64,000 nucleotides of DNA, from positions 62,001 to 126,000 of the forward strand of contig NZ_VCRA01000015.1 in the NCBI RefSeq assembly GCF_005938385.1, in the 5' to 3' direction. The stretch's first letter is position 1. Every line of letters starts with the position of its first letter. This stretch comes from Paenibacillus mesophilus (lineage in GTDB: Bacteria; Bacillota; Bacilli; Paenibacillales; NBRC-103111). Made by a program: the position numbers and the translations under genes. Below the pieces are notes generated by a model, which was not told the origin of the DNA, did not search any database, and saw only the letters and a list, made by a program, of their open reading frames with translations. This document shows positions 9,834 to 17,993 of the stretch, one piece after another.

Positions 9834-10194
9834 TTCATCTCATCCGAGCTGAGCCCTTATGTACATAGTCTGTTAGCATATTGTGCCTAGACATGAGTTG
9901 TATTTCATTTCTGTTTCATATAAATAGTAAATTAATAAATCAAAGGTGTCAATATGATTTTCTATTTCATATCGCACTCATGTCACCAGGTGAATAAATA
10001 ATCCATATTTGATTGGGGCGACGAATCGGGGCACATCTCTTACGTTTTGGCTTGAAGGCAATTGCATGAACGAGGAATGGCGGGGATGGATCGCGGGTCA
10101 CTGTCAAAACATGGACTTACGGCTACGAGAAATTTATGGCCAGAATCGAGAAAAAGGTTGAAGCTTTGTACCGTAAGCTTGTGCGAATATGGAG
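9834..10194. other. Non-coding region upstream of the 9833 operon
   Basis: This stretch between the regulator's terminator and the operon start holds no convincing gene. A short reading frame near 10040-10249 overlaps the terminator hairpin and lacks a ribosome binding site. The part nearest the operon (9890-9975) is AT-rich and carries the operator-like palindrome listed separately, so it should contain the operon promoter. Confidence 0.5.
9952..9972. promoter_or_regulatory. Possible operator for the GntR/solute-binding regulator
   Basis: The 21-bp site has perfect 6-bp arms, ATATGA and TCATAT, around TTTTCTATT. The motif TGAT-n-CTATTTCA recurs with one extra base just upstream of the regulator's own gene (11663-11678). 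One site before the operon and one before the regulator fits autoregulation plus operon control. Binding is inferred from the sequence only. Confidence 0.4.
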
Positions 10195-10230
10195 AAAAAC
10201 CGTCGGTTCGAACCGAACCGACGGTTTTTT
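10195..10230. terminator. Strong bidirectional terminator
   Basis: A perfect 16-bp stem (arms 10195-10210 and 10214-10229) closes on a 3-nt loop. A-runs and T-runs at its edges allow termination on either strand. It ends the regulator gene on the minus strand and separates it from the operon that follows. Confidence 0.8.
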
Positions 10231-10291
10231 GGCGTACCGCTATACTCAAATTTCGAGTCGAATCATTTTTGCCGGGACCCCGGAAAATTTT

Positions 10292-11638
10292 TTAAAGCAT
10301 TTGTTCGACGAATTCGGACAATGACGTCTCGTCGACAATGTCCGACCAGTACAATTTCAATTCCCTTTGCAGATGGCGGAGTCTATCCGTGGTCAGCCGC
10401 AAATCAGCAAGGGTCCGGAAAGTCGGAATGATTTCCCGGTACATCGTATAGCGGGACGGACGATACATCTCTTCCTCCCCGGTCCATTCCGCGGCTTTTT
10501 TCAATCCCGGAATGCTCAAAGTGCGCTTGCGGATATGGTACTGTGCTTCCGCCGAGGTCAAAAAATGAACGAGTTCCTGTGCCGCCGCCTTCTTCTTGGA
10601 GCGTCGGTTCACGGCAAGACCGACCGCGAGCATCATCGTTTTTTGCTCGTTATGATGGGGGACCGGGGCAATATCGAATGAAAACGGCGCGTTTTTCAGA
10701 TGGTTCAAATTAAAGTAAGTCGTCATGATGACGGACACTTTTTCTTCCAGAAATAAAGACTTCGCATCTATATCATATTCTTCCGTATAAAGGGGAAAAA
10801 GCTGTCGATTTGCAACAATCGATTTACTTAGCCGAACGGCATCTATCCAACTCGTCGCATCCCGATTTCCGCTTTGCAGTAAAAAAATCGGCCAGCGATG
10901 CTCGGACAAATAATTGAAATAAAACCCGTATCGCCCGGGAGGCTCGGCCAATTGCGACGTTACGCGGACCAGGTCGTCCCAGCTCCAACTGCTGTCCGGT
11001 TCGGGCAAATCTTTTCCCAAGAAATGTTCGCGGTTGTAGCATAGAATCACTGGAGAAAACACGAGCGGGCATGCGTATATAACGCCCTCGCGCGAGAACG
11101 TATCTTGCAGGAACGGGTACGCCCCGGAATTAACGGCCGCAGGCTCCAGCAAATCCAGCTCGCCCCGCTCTTCATAGGTTTGCAGTTCTGTTTCTCTAAT
11201 CGTCACTACATCCAGCATATCGTTGCCCATGTAATTTTTGACGATCTCGTTATAATTTAAAATCGACAATTGAACCGGAACCACTTTAATATGGGGATGC
11301 TTCGCTTCAAATTCGCTTACCAAATAGCTGATGTCGGCGATTCCATCCATACTGAGATGATACCCGAACGTAATCGTCACGCATTCCGAGCCCGGGGGCT
11401 TGACCACCATATTGCCCACTTTCGTTTTTTTGACGATCAAACCTTCCGCAACTAATTGTTCCAGCCCTTTCCTCACGGAATTAATGCTTAAGGAAAACAT
11501 GTCGACCAGATTCGCTTCCGAAGGAAGGTACTCGCCAGTCCTATATTTGCCGGCGGCGATGTCATGCCTCAGCGTCTTGACCATGTTGTCCAATCTTTCC
11601 ATGAACGTCGTACGGCTCTGTTTCTGCTTCTGCATCAT
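10292..11638 (-). CDS. Transcriptional regulator: GntR winged helix fused to a solute-binding-protein domain
   Basis: The 448-residue protein has a GntR-type winged helix at about residues 14-83 (IAAGKYRTGEYLPSEANLVD, then SVRKGLEQLVAEGLIVKK). This is followed by a family 1 extracellular solute-binding domain from about 90 to 445 (LVSEFEAKHPHIKVVPVQ, VIYACPLVFSPVILCYNREH, SWSWDDLVRVTSQL). There is no signal peptide or membrane segment, so the binding domain must act in the cytoplasm as a ligand sensor. The usual GntR effector domains (FadR, HutC, MocR) are absent. It lies upstream of, and parallel to, an operon with its own secreted binding protein, which suggests it senses the imported product. 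A palindromic site lies in its leader. Confidence 0.88.
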   Translation of the reverse strand: MMQKQKQSRTTFMERLDNMVKTLRHDIAAGKYRTGEYLPSEANLVDMFSLSINSVRKGLEQLVAEGLIVKKTKVGNMVVKPPGSECVTITFGYHLSMDGIADISYLVSEFEAKHPHIKVVPVQLSILNYNEIVKNYMGNDMLDVVTIRETELQTYEERGELDLLEPAAVNSGAYPFLQDTFSREGVIYACPLVFSPVILCYNREHFLGKDLPEPDSSWSWDDLVRVTSQLAEPPGRYGFYFNYLSEHRWPIFLLQSGNRDATSWIDAVRLSKSIVANRQLFPLYTEEYDIDAKSLFLEEKVSVIMTTYFNLNHLKNAPFSFDIAPVPHHNEQKTMMLAVGLAVNRRSKKKAAAQELVHFLTSAEAQYHIRKRTLSIPGLKKAAEWTGEEEMYRPSRYTMYREIIPTFRTLADLRLTTDRLRHLQRELKLYWSDIVDETSLSEFVEQML

Positions 11639-11660
11639 ATCTCTTCACTTTTACCTTTCA

Positions 11661-11680
11661 TGTGATATAACTATTTCACT
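11661..11680. promoter_or_regulatory. Operator-like imperfect palindrome before the GntR-fusion gene
   Basis: The site TGTGATATAACTATTTCACT is an imperfect palindrome (7 of 10 pairs) lying 22 nt before the regulator start. It shares the CTATTTCA half with the site at 9952-9972. This fits autoregulation but is inferred only. Confidence 0.4.
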
Positions 11681-11752
11681 TGTATAAAAGCATACCACAT
11701 TGCCGGCAAATTGGACAGAAAGGCACGGGGGATTCGAAGAAAGGAAATGCAA

Positions 11753-12667
11753 TCAATTATAGCGGTAGTAACGATTTAACGGATAGGAGGCCTCCAATCC
11801 GGTAACCGGCGCCAAATGCTTCAGATGCGGCGAGGAAAATCTTTGGCGGTACTGCGTAGCCGTCATCCCCGTTACTTTCATAAAGGTACGGTAAAAGTAA
11901 TGGACATTTTGAAAACCGACGGCATAGGCAATTTCGGAAATGTTCCACTTTTCATGAACGAGCAGCTGACAGGCCCGCTCGATTCTCCGCTTGACGATCG
12001 CTTTCTGCGGGGACATCCCCATATATTGAACAAATTTGCGGGTGAAATGCTCATGGCTCCATCCCGCTTCGCGGGCAAGCTGCGCGATCGTAATCGGCTC
12101 TTTCAAGTTGCGGTCGATATAGTCCAGCGCTTTCCATACGGGCAAGGAGTTGTTCGTGTCGGAGATCGCCGCGGATCTGGATGAACGCATGCCCTTCAAC
12201 CCTTCCAACTCCGCCAATGCGGAAACGAGCAGCAGCTTGCACCGCTCTTCCCATAAGTAAACTTTTTTGTGCGAAAGGTACAGGATCTGCTTGATTAATA
12301 GCGGCACGAGCGTCTCTTCTACGGAATTCAGGCAGACGGATTCGTTGAGCTTCGGAAACTTTGGATATTCAACAGCCCCGTCATCCCAATAAAATGTGAC
12401 GAAGAGATGCCGGACCGGCCGGGATTTGTCGAATTCGTAACTATGCATTTCACCGGGCGGCGTAATGATGACGCATGGCTTGCTCAATACGATCGATTTG
12501 TCCGCCCAAACGTACCGGGTTTCGGTACCTGTCGGAAAGTAGACGATTTGATAGTTCCGATGGCAGATCGGGCCGTACACCCAACCCGATTTCACGACAA
12601 AATCGCCGGACGTTATGAGCCGGGTCGCTCCGAATTCGAACGCGGAATGAATCAAATCGAGCGGCAT
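11753..12667 (-). CDS. AraC family transcriptional regulator
   Basis: The roughly 304-residue protein has an N-terminal cupin-like sensing domain (ITPPGEMHSYEF) and a C-terminal double helix-turn-helix of AraC/XylS type (ITIAQLAREAGWSHEHFTRK, then WNISEIAYAVGFQNVHYFYR). The ATG at 12667 has AAGGGG 8 nt upstream and is preferred over the GTG at 12676. It is divergent from the PhyH dioxygenase gene at 12912 with about 240 bp between them. It is therefore the likely regulator of that gene. Confidence 0.9.
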   Translation of the reverse strand: MPLDLIHSAFEFGATRLITSGDFVVKSGWVYGPICHRNYQIVYFPTGTETRYVWADKSIVLSKPCVIITPPGEMHSYEFDKSRPVRHLFVTFYWDDGAVEYPKFPKLNESVCLNSVEETLVPLLIKQILYLSHKKVYLWEERCKLLLVSALAELEGLKGMRSSRSAAISDTNNSLPVWKALDYIDRNLKEPITIAQLAREAGWSHEHFTRKFVQYMGMSPQKAIVKRRIERACQLLVHEKWNISEIAYAVGFQNVHYFYRTFMKVTGMTATQYRQRFSSPHLKHLAPVTGLEASYPLNRYYRYN

Positions 12668-12911
12668 GGCTTGCACCCCTTCCCGGTAAATGGTAATCGT
12701 ACTATATCACGCTGCGCCGATCTTTTAAAGACCAAGGAAACCGGGATTTTGTGCATACATTTGATTCGGGCATGCCATTATGGCACGGAGTGCGGATTAA
12801 GACACAAAATATCGGATTCCGTGCATTTTCTTATTGCCCGATATCCGGTTAACTTGATGATAAGACAGTGAATATGAATCCGGGCTGTCACTTAAAAGGA
12901 GGATGTCCGCC

Positions 12912-13583
12912 ATGACGGGACTTGTCAAAGAACAATTCGAACGAACTGGTTATTACATGATCAAAGGATTGTACACGGAAGAAGAGGTGGGCATGTATAA
13001 AGAAGCGGCACGCGAGGTTATGCGGCAAAAAGACGTCCGCAAGGAAGGCGTATATTTGGGAATGACCGCAGCCAGCCCGATTTTCAAACAAGCCGTCGCC
13101 CATCCGGTGCTGGTCGCCGCATTGAAACAAATTATCGGGGAACAAGTCATATTCATGAACGACAAGCTCGTATTCAAAGACGCTTCCGTTGACTTCGGCT
13201 CGCCTTGGCATCAAGACTATCCGTATTGGAAAGGGAGCCATAAAATATCCGTATGGATCGCGCTCGACGACGCTTCTCCGGAGAACGGCTGCCTGAGAGT
13301 CGTTCCCGGTTCGCACCTGTTGGGTGCGGCTCGCCACGGCGGCGATGCGACGGACGGGCTCGGCTTTCAAAATCGGCTCGAAGAAGCGGATATCTCCGGT
13401 CAAGATATTGTCGATCTGACGGCAACCCGCGGGGATGCTATCATTTTTCACGATTTGTTGTATCATGCTTCCTATCCCAATAGCTCCGGCAGGGACAGAT
13501 GGGCTTTGATTTCCACCTACAAGGACGGGACGCAGGAAGATCCCGAATATGCATGGTCGACAGCGGCGTTTCAAGTCGGATAA
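12912..13583 (+). CDS. Phytanoyl-CoA dioxygenase (PhyH) family protein
   Basis: The 223-residue protein is an Fe(II)/2-oxoglutarate-dependent oxygenase. The HxD iron ligands are seen in WHQDYPYW (about residues 100-102), the distal histidine in LLYHASYPN (about 185), and an arginine that could bind 2-oxoglutarate in GRDRWALIS. PhyH relatives in bacteria hydroxylate varied small molecules, so the substrate is open. The ATG at 12912 is chosen because AGGAGG lies 9 nt upstream; the ATG at 12903 touches that site. It stands alone, divergent from the AraC gene. Confidence 0.9.
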   Translation: MTGLVKEQFERTGYYMIKGLYTEEEVGMYKEAAREVMRQKDVRKEGVYLGMTAASPIFKQAVAHPVLVAALKQIIGEQVIFMNDKLVFKDASVDFGSPWHQDYPYWKGSHKISVWIALDDASPENGCLRVVPGSHLLGAARHGGDATDGLGFQNRLEEADISGQDIVDLTATRGDAIIFHDLLYHASYPNSSGRDRWALISTYKDGTQEDPEYAWSTAAFQVG

Positions 13584-13644
13584 CAGCCTCCGACCAAATC
13601 GTGGTGTCTCGATCGGATTTTACGGCGGCCTTGACCCGTGAAAT

Positions 13645-13773
13645 GGAAAACCTACAGTACATGTGACAAGAATTGAGCAAATAGCGAGGAATAACTGGAA
13701 AACCTCCATCTAAATTCACCACAATCGGGCTCAAAAAGCATATTCGATAACATGTACTGGAGGTTTTCCAGTT
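13645..13773. repeat. Inverted-repeat element with three copies of a 13-20 bp motif
   Basis: The 20-mer at 13645-13664 (GGAAAACCTACAGTACATGT) returns inverted at 13750-13769 with one mismatch. An inner copy, AACTGGAAAACCTCCA, at 13693-13708 is exactly complementary to 13758-13773. The roughly 130-bp unit has no gene and lies in the 350-bp gap between the convergent PhyH and beta-galactosidase genes. It may be a small mobile or REP-like element, or a structured 3' region serving both transcripts. Confidence 0.6.
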
Positions 13774-13933
13774 AAATACCAGAAATAGTGAATAAATTGA
13801 AAAATTAACGGCATATATTCCATTTACGGGAGCGAATACGGTTCAAATGAACCCCGAATCACGGCTGCTCGGGTACTTTTTGAGCGTAATAAAAGGGTAC
13901 CCCCTACACTTTGGTTCCTTTTTCTTCAACTTC

Positions 13934-16900
13934 CTATTCGTCCTCTTTGAAGACAGGTTTAACCACAAGCTCGAACTCGAAGCGCTTCTCCTTCAAACGA
14001 TACTTCTCCAGCAGCTGCGGACCGCAGGAATTGGAGCCTACCCCGCTCATCTTGTAGTCGAGGTGGACGACCGTCTCTTTGCGTCGGACCAGTTCGTGAC
14101 CATGCTTCGCGGCCGTCAAATCGTCAGGCGTATAGTGGGAAGCGTTGAACGAAAAGCCGGCCGGGGACGCGAATTTCAGACCCATCCCCTGCTCATTCGA
14201 GACGATCGCCCATTCCGTCCCGTACCGGGAACCGTTCTCCTGCGGCATGATATACGGCTCGAACATGTCGTCGACGGTCAACAAGTATTTGCCTCTTCTG
14301 ACACTCTGCCGCTTGTCGATATAGCTTTCATGCGGTCCGAGTCCGTAATATTCCACTTCCTCATTGCCTTGCGGCATGACGAGCTGCAGACCGAATCTCG
14401 GCAAATATTCGAGGTTTTCCCTGACCTCGACTCCGGCCCGGAGCGAGATTTCTCCCGAGCCGTCGATCCGCCATACCGCCAGCCCGTGAAGCAGCGGCAG
14501 CTTGAAGTAGCCGCCCAAGGAGAATTTCACGTCGATTTCCACCGCATTGTCTCCCTGTTTCGACCAAGAGCAGGCGTACACCTTCATTCCGGCGCGGTCG
14601 TAGCCTTCTTCGATCCACTTTCGTTTGACATACATATCGTTATCGGTCGGAGCTCGCCAGATGACGAATTGCGCGGGAGCATGCAGCATTTCGACTCCGT
14701 GCTTCGCGATCTGCACCCATGTCCCTTTCCCGAGATCGAACCTGTAGCGGAAATCGAAGCCTTCGACCGTGAGCACGTTTCCGGCTTCATTCGCATCCAG
14801 CGCACGCATGCCGGTTCTGGCTCCGGTATTCGCCGGCCCGACAGCGGGGAGCACGAACTGTTCGAAAGCAACCTCATATCCGAAATTCGCCCAGCAGGTC
14901 TGCTGCTTCAATCGGCACGATAAAGTGAGAACCCGGCTTCCCGACGTCGGTCCGGATAACCCGTAGGGAACCGTTATCGTTTGCGTACCGTGCGGCTTCA
15001 CGTCGAGCTGCCAAATATCTCCCTGCGACACCAATCCGCCTTCTTCCTCGACGGCCCAATGCAGGACGATATGGCCCAGATCGATAAAGTCGTACAAGTT
15101 GGTCACTTTGAACTTGCCTTCCGCCAAATCGTCCGCCTCGATCCGGATCGGCGCGATCACTTTCTTGAGCTCAAGCAATCCCGTGTGCGGCTTCCGGTCG
15201 GGCGAGACGAGTCCGTCGATGCAGAAATTGCCGTCGTTCGGCTTGTCGCCGAAGTCTCCACCGTAGGCGAAATACGGCACGCCGTCCGGCGTTGCGGTCT
15301 TAATGCCGTGATCGCACCACTCCCATACGCAGCCCCCCATCAGCTTCGGATGCGCATAGATGGCCTCCCAATAGTCGGCCAGATCACCGGGACCGTTGCC
15401 CATCGCATGACTGTATTCGCACAGGAATAACGGCTTCTTGTTGTCTTCACTCACGGCGTAGTCCGTAATCGCCTGAACCGAAGCGTACATGCGGCTCTCC
15501 AGGTCGAGACATTCCACATTCGCGCTGCCCTTGTAGTGCGGCGCGGCCCCCTCGTAATGGACCGGTCTGGAAGGGTCCCTCTCCCTTGTCCATTCGGCCA
15601 TCGCGATATGGTTGCCGTCGTACCCCGACTCGTTGCCCATCGACCATATAATGACCGACGGATGGTTCTTGTCCCTCTCGACCATCCGGACCGCCCGTTC
15701 CACGAAGGCCGCCCGCCAATCGGGATCGGCAGACAGCTTATGGAACGCCCCTTCGGTTCCGCTGTAGGCCAAGCTGACGCCATGGCATTCCAGGTCCGCT
15801 TCGTCGATGACATAAAATCCGTACTCGTCGCACAACTCGAGAAACCGCGGATCGTTCGGATAGTGGGAGGCGCGAATCGTATTCACGTTATGCCGTTTCA
15901 TCAGCTCGAGGTCTTTCCTCATATGATTGACCGGTATCGTCTGCCCGAGCTCCGGGTGGGAATCGTGGCGGTTGACGCCCTTCAGCTTGACCGGTCGCCC
16001 GTTAATGCGGAACACGCCGTCGCGGATTTCGATCCGGCGGAATCCTACGGGGAACCGGAGCACCTCTTCGCCGCCATAAACGTACAGCTCGTACAAATAC
16101 GGCTGTTCCGCATTCCAAAGCACCGGATCGGCGGCCTGCAGCTCGAGAACGCCATTCCCGTCCACTACTGCATCGGCGGAGCCGACGATATGACCTTTCG
16201 CGTCTCTCAGCTCCGCCCTTACGTCCAACCGCCCCGTCGTCGCAAGCTCCGCGCGGAGCTTCGCCTGCGTGAAATCCGCGGTCAGCTCCTGACGGTTGAA
16301 CACGTCGCGGACGTGCGCCCGGTCCCTCGCCAGCAAATAGACGTCGCGGAATATGCCGGAGTGCCTCCACAAATCCTGATCCTCCAAATAAGTCCCGTCG
16401 CACCATTTCAACACCATAACGGCCATCCGGTTGCGGCCTTCGCGGACGTACGGGGTCAAATCGAATTCCGCCGGGACGCGGCTGCCCTGGCTGTATCCGA
16501 CGAAAGTTCCGTTTATCCACAAATACAGGCAAGAATTGACGCCTTCGAACACGACATACTTCCGCTTGCCGCTCCAGTCTCCGCCTATTCGAAAGTCGCG
16601 GACGTACAATCCGGCCGGATTGTCATCCGGGACATAAGGCGGATCGTACGGAATCGGGTATTTGATATTTGTGTAATGAAGCTGGTCGTAGCCGTTCGTC
16701 TGCCAGCAGGAAGGCACGATCAGATCGTCCCACGCCTTCACATCCGCATGCTCCTCGTAAAACGTTTCATCCGCCGAAGCGACGCTGGAAACATATCGAA
16801 ACTTCCAAGTTCCGTTCAAGGTCATATAGAAAGGGGAACGGCCTCTTTTGCCTGTCTTGGCGGAATCGGCATCCGCAAACGGAATGTAATGCGCCCTGGG

Positions 16901-16960
16901 CGCCTCCCTGTTCTGATGCAGAACGCCCGGGTTTTCCCAATAGTTGTCGATCCGGATCAT
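13934..16960 (-). CDS. lacZ: Beta-galactosidase, glycoside hydrolase family 2 (LacZ type)
   Basis: The 1008-residue protein matches the length and five-domain plan of E. coli LacZ. It has a GH2 sugar-binding domain, an immunoglobulin-like domain, a TIM barrel and a large beta-sandwich at the end. The acid/base glutamate lies in SMGNESGYDGNH (about E444) and the nucleophile in FLCEYSHAMGN (about E515). It hydrolyses terminal beta-galactosides. There is no signal peptide, so it works inside the cell. Three ATG codons follow AAGGAG; 16960 (8-nt spacing) or 16963 is most likely. An AraC gene is divergent. The reading frame extends upstream to 17095, but that part has no start signal. Confidence 0.93.
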   Translation of the reverse strand: MIRIDNYWENPGVLHQNREAPRAHYIPFADADSAKTGKRGRSPFYMTLNGTWKFRYVSSVASADETFYEEHADVKAWDDLIVPSCWQTNGYDQLHYTNIKYPIPYDPPYVPDDNPAGLYVRDFRIGGDWSGKRKYVVFEGVNSCLYLWINGTFVGYSQGSRVPAEFDLTPYVREGRNRMAVMVLKWCDGTYLEDQDLWRHSGIFRDVYLLARDRAHVRDVFNRQELTADFTQAKLRAELATTGRLDVRAELRDAKGHIVGSADAVVDGNGVLELQAADPVLWNAEQPYLYELYVYGGEEVLRFPVGFRRIEIRDGVFRINGRPVKLKGVNRHDSHPELGQTIPVNHMRKDLELMKRHNVNTIRASHYPNDPRFLELCDEYGFYVIDEADLECHGVSLAYSGTEGAFHKLSADPDWRAAFVERAVRMVERDKNHPSVIIWSMGNESGYDGNHIAMAEWTRERDPSRPVHYEGAAPHYKGSANVECLDLESRMYASVQAITDYAVSEDNKKPLFLCEYSHAMGNGPGDLADYWEAIYAHPKLMGGCVWEWCDHGIKTATPDGVPYFAYGGDFGDKPNDGNFCIDGLVSPDRKPHTGLLELKKVIAPIRIEADDLAEGKFKVTNLYDFIDLGHIVLHWAVEEEGGLVSQGDIWQLDVKPHGTQTITVPYGLSGPTSGSRVLTLSCRLKQQTCWANFGYEVAFEQFVLPAVGPANTGARTGMRALDANEAGNVLTVEGFDFRYRFDLGKGTWVQIAKHGVEMLHAPAQFVIWRAPTDNDMYVKRKWIEEGYDRAGMKVYACSWSKQGDNAVEIDVKFSLGGYFKLPLLHGLAVWRIDGSGEISLRAGVEVRENLEYLPRFGLQLVMPQGNEEVEYYGLGPHESYIDKRQSVRRGKYLLTVDDMFEPYIMPQENGSRYGTEWAIVSNEQGMGLKFASPAGFSFNASHYTPDDLTAAKHGHELVRRKETVVHLDYKMSGVGSNSCGPQLLEKYRLKEKRFEFELVVKPVFKEDE

Positions 16961-17078
16961 CATCATCTCTCCTTGGCTCGTTAAGCGACGTTTTTGCTCT
17001 CCTTGCCCCATTATAGTTGTGTTATACTTATGGATCATAGCGGCCAAAACGGACAACATGCCGTACAAAAAGGACATA

Positions 17079-17945
17079 ATGGGGAATCCGCGCATGAACC
17101 TTCTCGCTCTGCGAACGAATTTGCACCACCCCGCCGGGGAAGATGTTCCTTTCAGCGTCTACACCGTCGGTACGGAACGGCAGTCCGCCATAACCCGGAT
17201 GAAAGGCTTTTCCGCGAACCAGCTGTTTCTGACGTTTTCCGGCTCCGGCATATTCAGGCCGCTCGGGCAGGACAAATGGGACACGATCGAACCGAATACG
17301 ATGCTGTACATCCCTGCGGGTCTGCCGCACGAATATGTGCCGCAAAGTTCCGAGCCATGGCTGGTCGGCTATGTGACGTTCCTGGAGAAGCGGGGCGGCA
17401 TGCTGGATGGATGGGGATTCGGAAGCGTCCCGTACAAGCTTCGGCTCGGGGACATGAACAGACTGATGGAGCTGCTTGAGGGCATATGGTCCAATTCCGG
17501 ACCTCACTTTGATACATGGCGCTCCACGGAGCAGCTGTTCAGCTTCTGTGCGGAGTTGAAGAAGCAGGCGACTGCGTGCGAACCGCACCATGTAGACGGT
17601 CCGGCCAAAGGAGCCCGTTATCGCGACTCCGTGGACAGCGCCGTCCGATTCCTGCACGACCATTTGCACCGAGACTTATCGATGGCCGAGCTGGCTTCCC
17701 ATGTCGGCTATTCTCCAAAGCATCTGAACCGGCTGTTCCGCCGCGACATCGGGATGACCCCGATGACTTATTTGCAGCGGGTCCGGCTGAAGACCGCGGC
17801 GCTGCTGCTGGCGGAGAATCCGGGTATGACGGTGCGCCAAGCCGCCGCCCATATCGGGATGGAGCCGGTGTACTTCACGAGGCTGTTCAGACGCGCTTAT
17901 GGCACAACACCATCGGATTTCAAACAAAAACAGCCCGGGGGATAG
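17079..17945 (+). CDS. AraC family regulator, divergent from the beta-galactosidase gene
   Basis: The 288-residue protein has an N-terminal AraC-type cupin (IPAGLPHEYVP) and a C-terminal AraC helix-turn-helix pair (LSMAELASHVGYSPKHLNRL, then MTVRQAAAHIGMEPVYFTRL). The ATG at 17079 has AAAGGA just upstream; a second ATG at 17094 is possible. The 118-bp gap to the divergent lacZ start should hold both promoters, which suggests control of lacZ. The long N-terminal opening of the frame back to 16944 overlaps lacZ and is not believed. Confidence 0.9.
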   Translation: MGNPRMNLLALRTNLHHPAGEDVPFSVYTVGTERQSAITRMKGFSANQLFLTFSGSGIFRPLGQDKWDTIEPNTMLYIPAGLPHEYVPQSSEPWLVGYVTFLEKRGGMLDGWGFGSVPYKLRLGDMNRLMELLEGIWSNSGPHFDTWRSTEQLFSFCAELKKQATACEPHHVDGPAKGARYRDSVDSAVRFLHDHLHRDLSMAELASHVGYSPKHLNRLFRRDIGMTPMTYLQRVRLKTAALLLAENPGMTVRQAAAHIGMEPVYFTRLFRRAYGTTPSDFKQKQPGG

Positions 17946-17958
17946 CGCTCACCCGGGC
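17933..17958 (-). terminator. Terminator of the orphan binding-protein gene
   Basis: Arms GCCCGGG and CCCGGGC enclose a 12-nt loop. On the minus strand the hairpin is followed by TGTTTTTGTTTG. It ends the binding-protein gene that stops at 17994 and overlaps the 3' end of the convergent AraC gene. Confidence 0.6.
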
Positions 17959-17993
17959 ACGCTCTATACCAGTATATGCTTCCCTTACGGACA

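Noticed and set aside
10040..10249. A 69-codon minus-strand frame between the regulator and the operon.
   Set aside because: It overlaps the strong terminator hairpin and has no ribosome binding site.
15536..16984. A 482-codon plus-strand open frame opposite the beta-galactosidase gene.
   Set aside because: It is antisense to a clear lacZ gene and shows no protein-like motifs.
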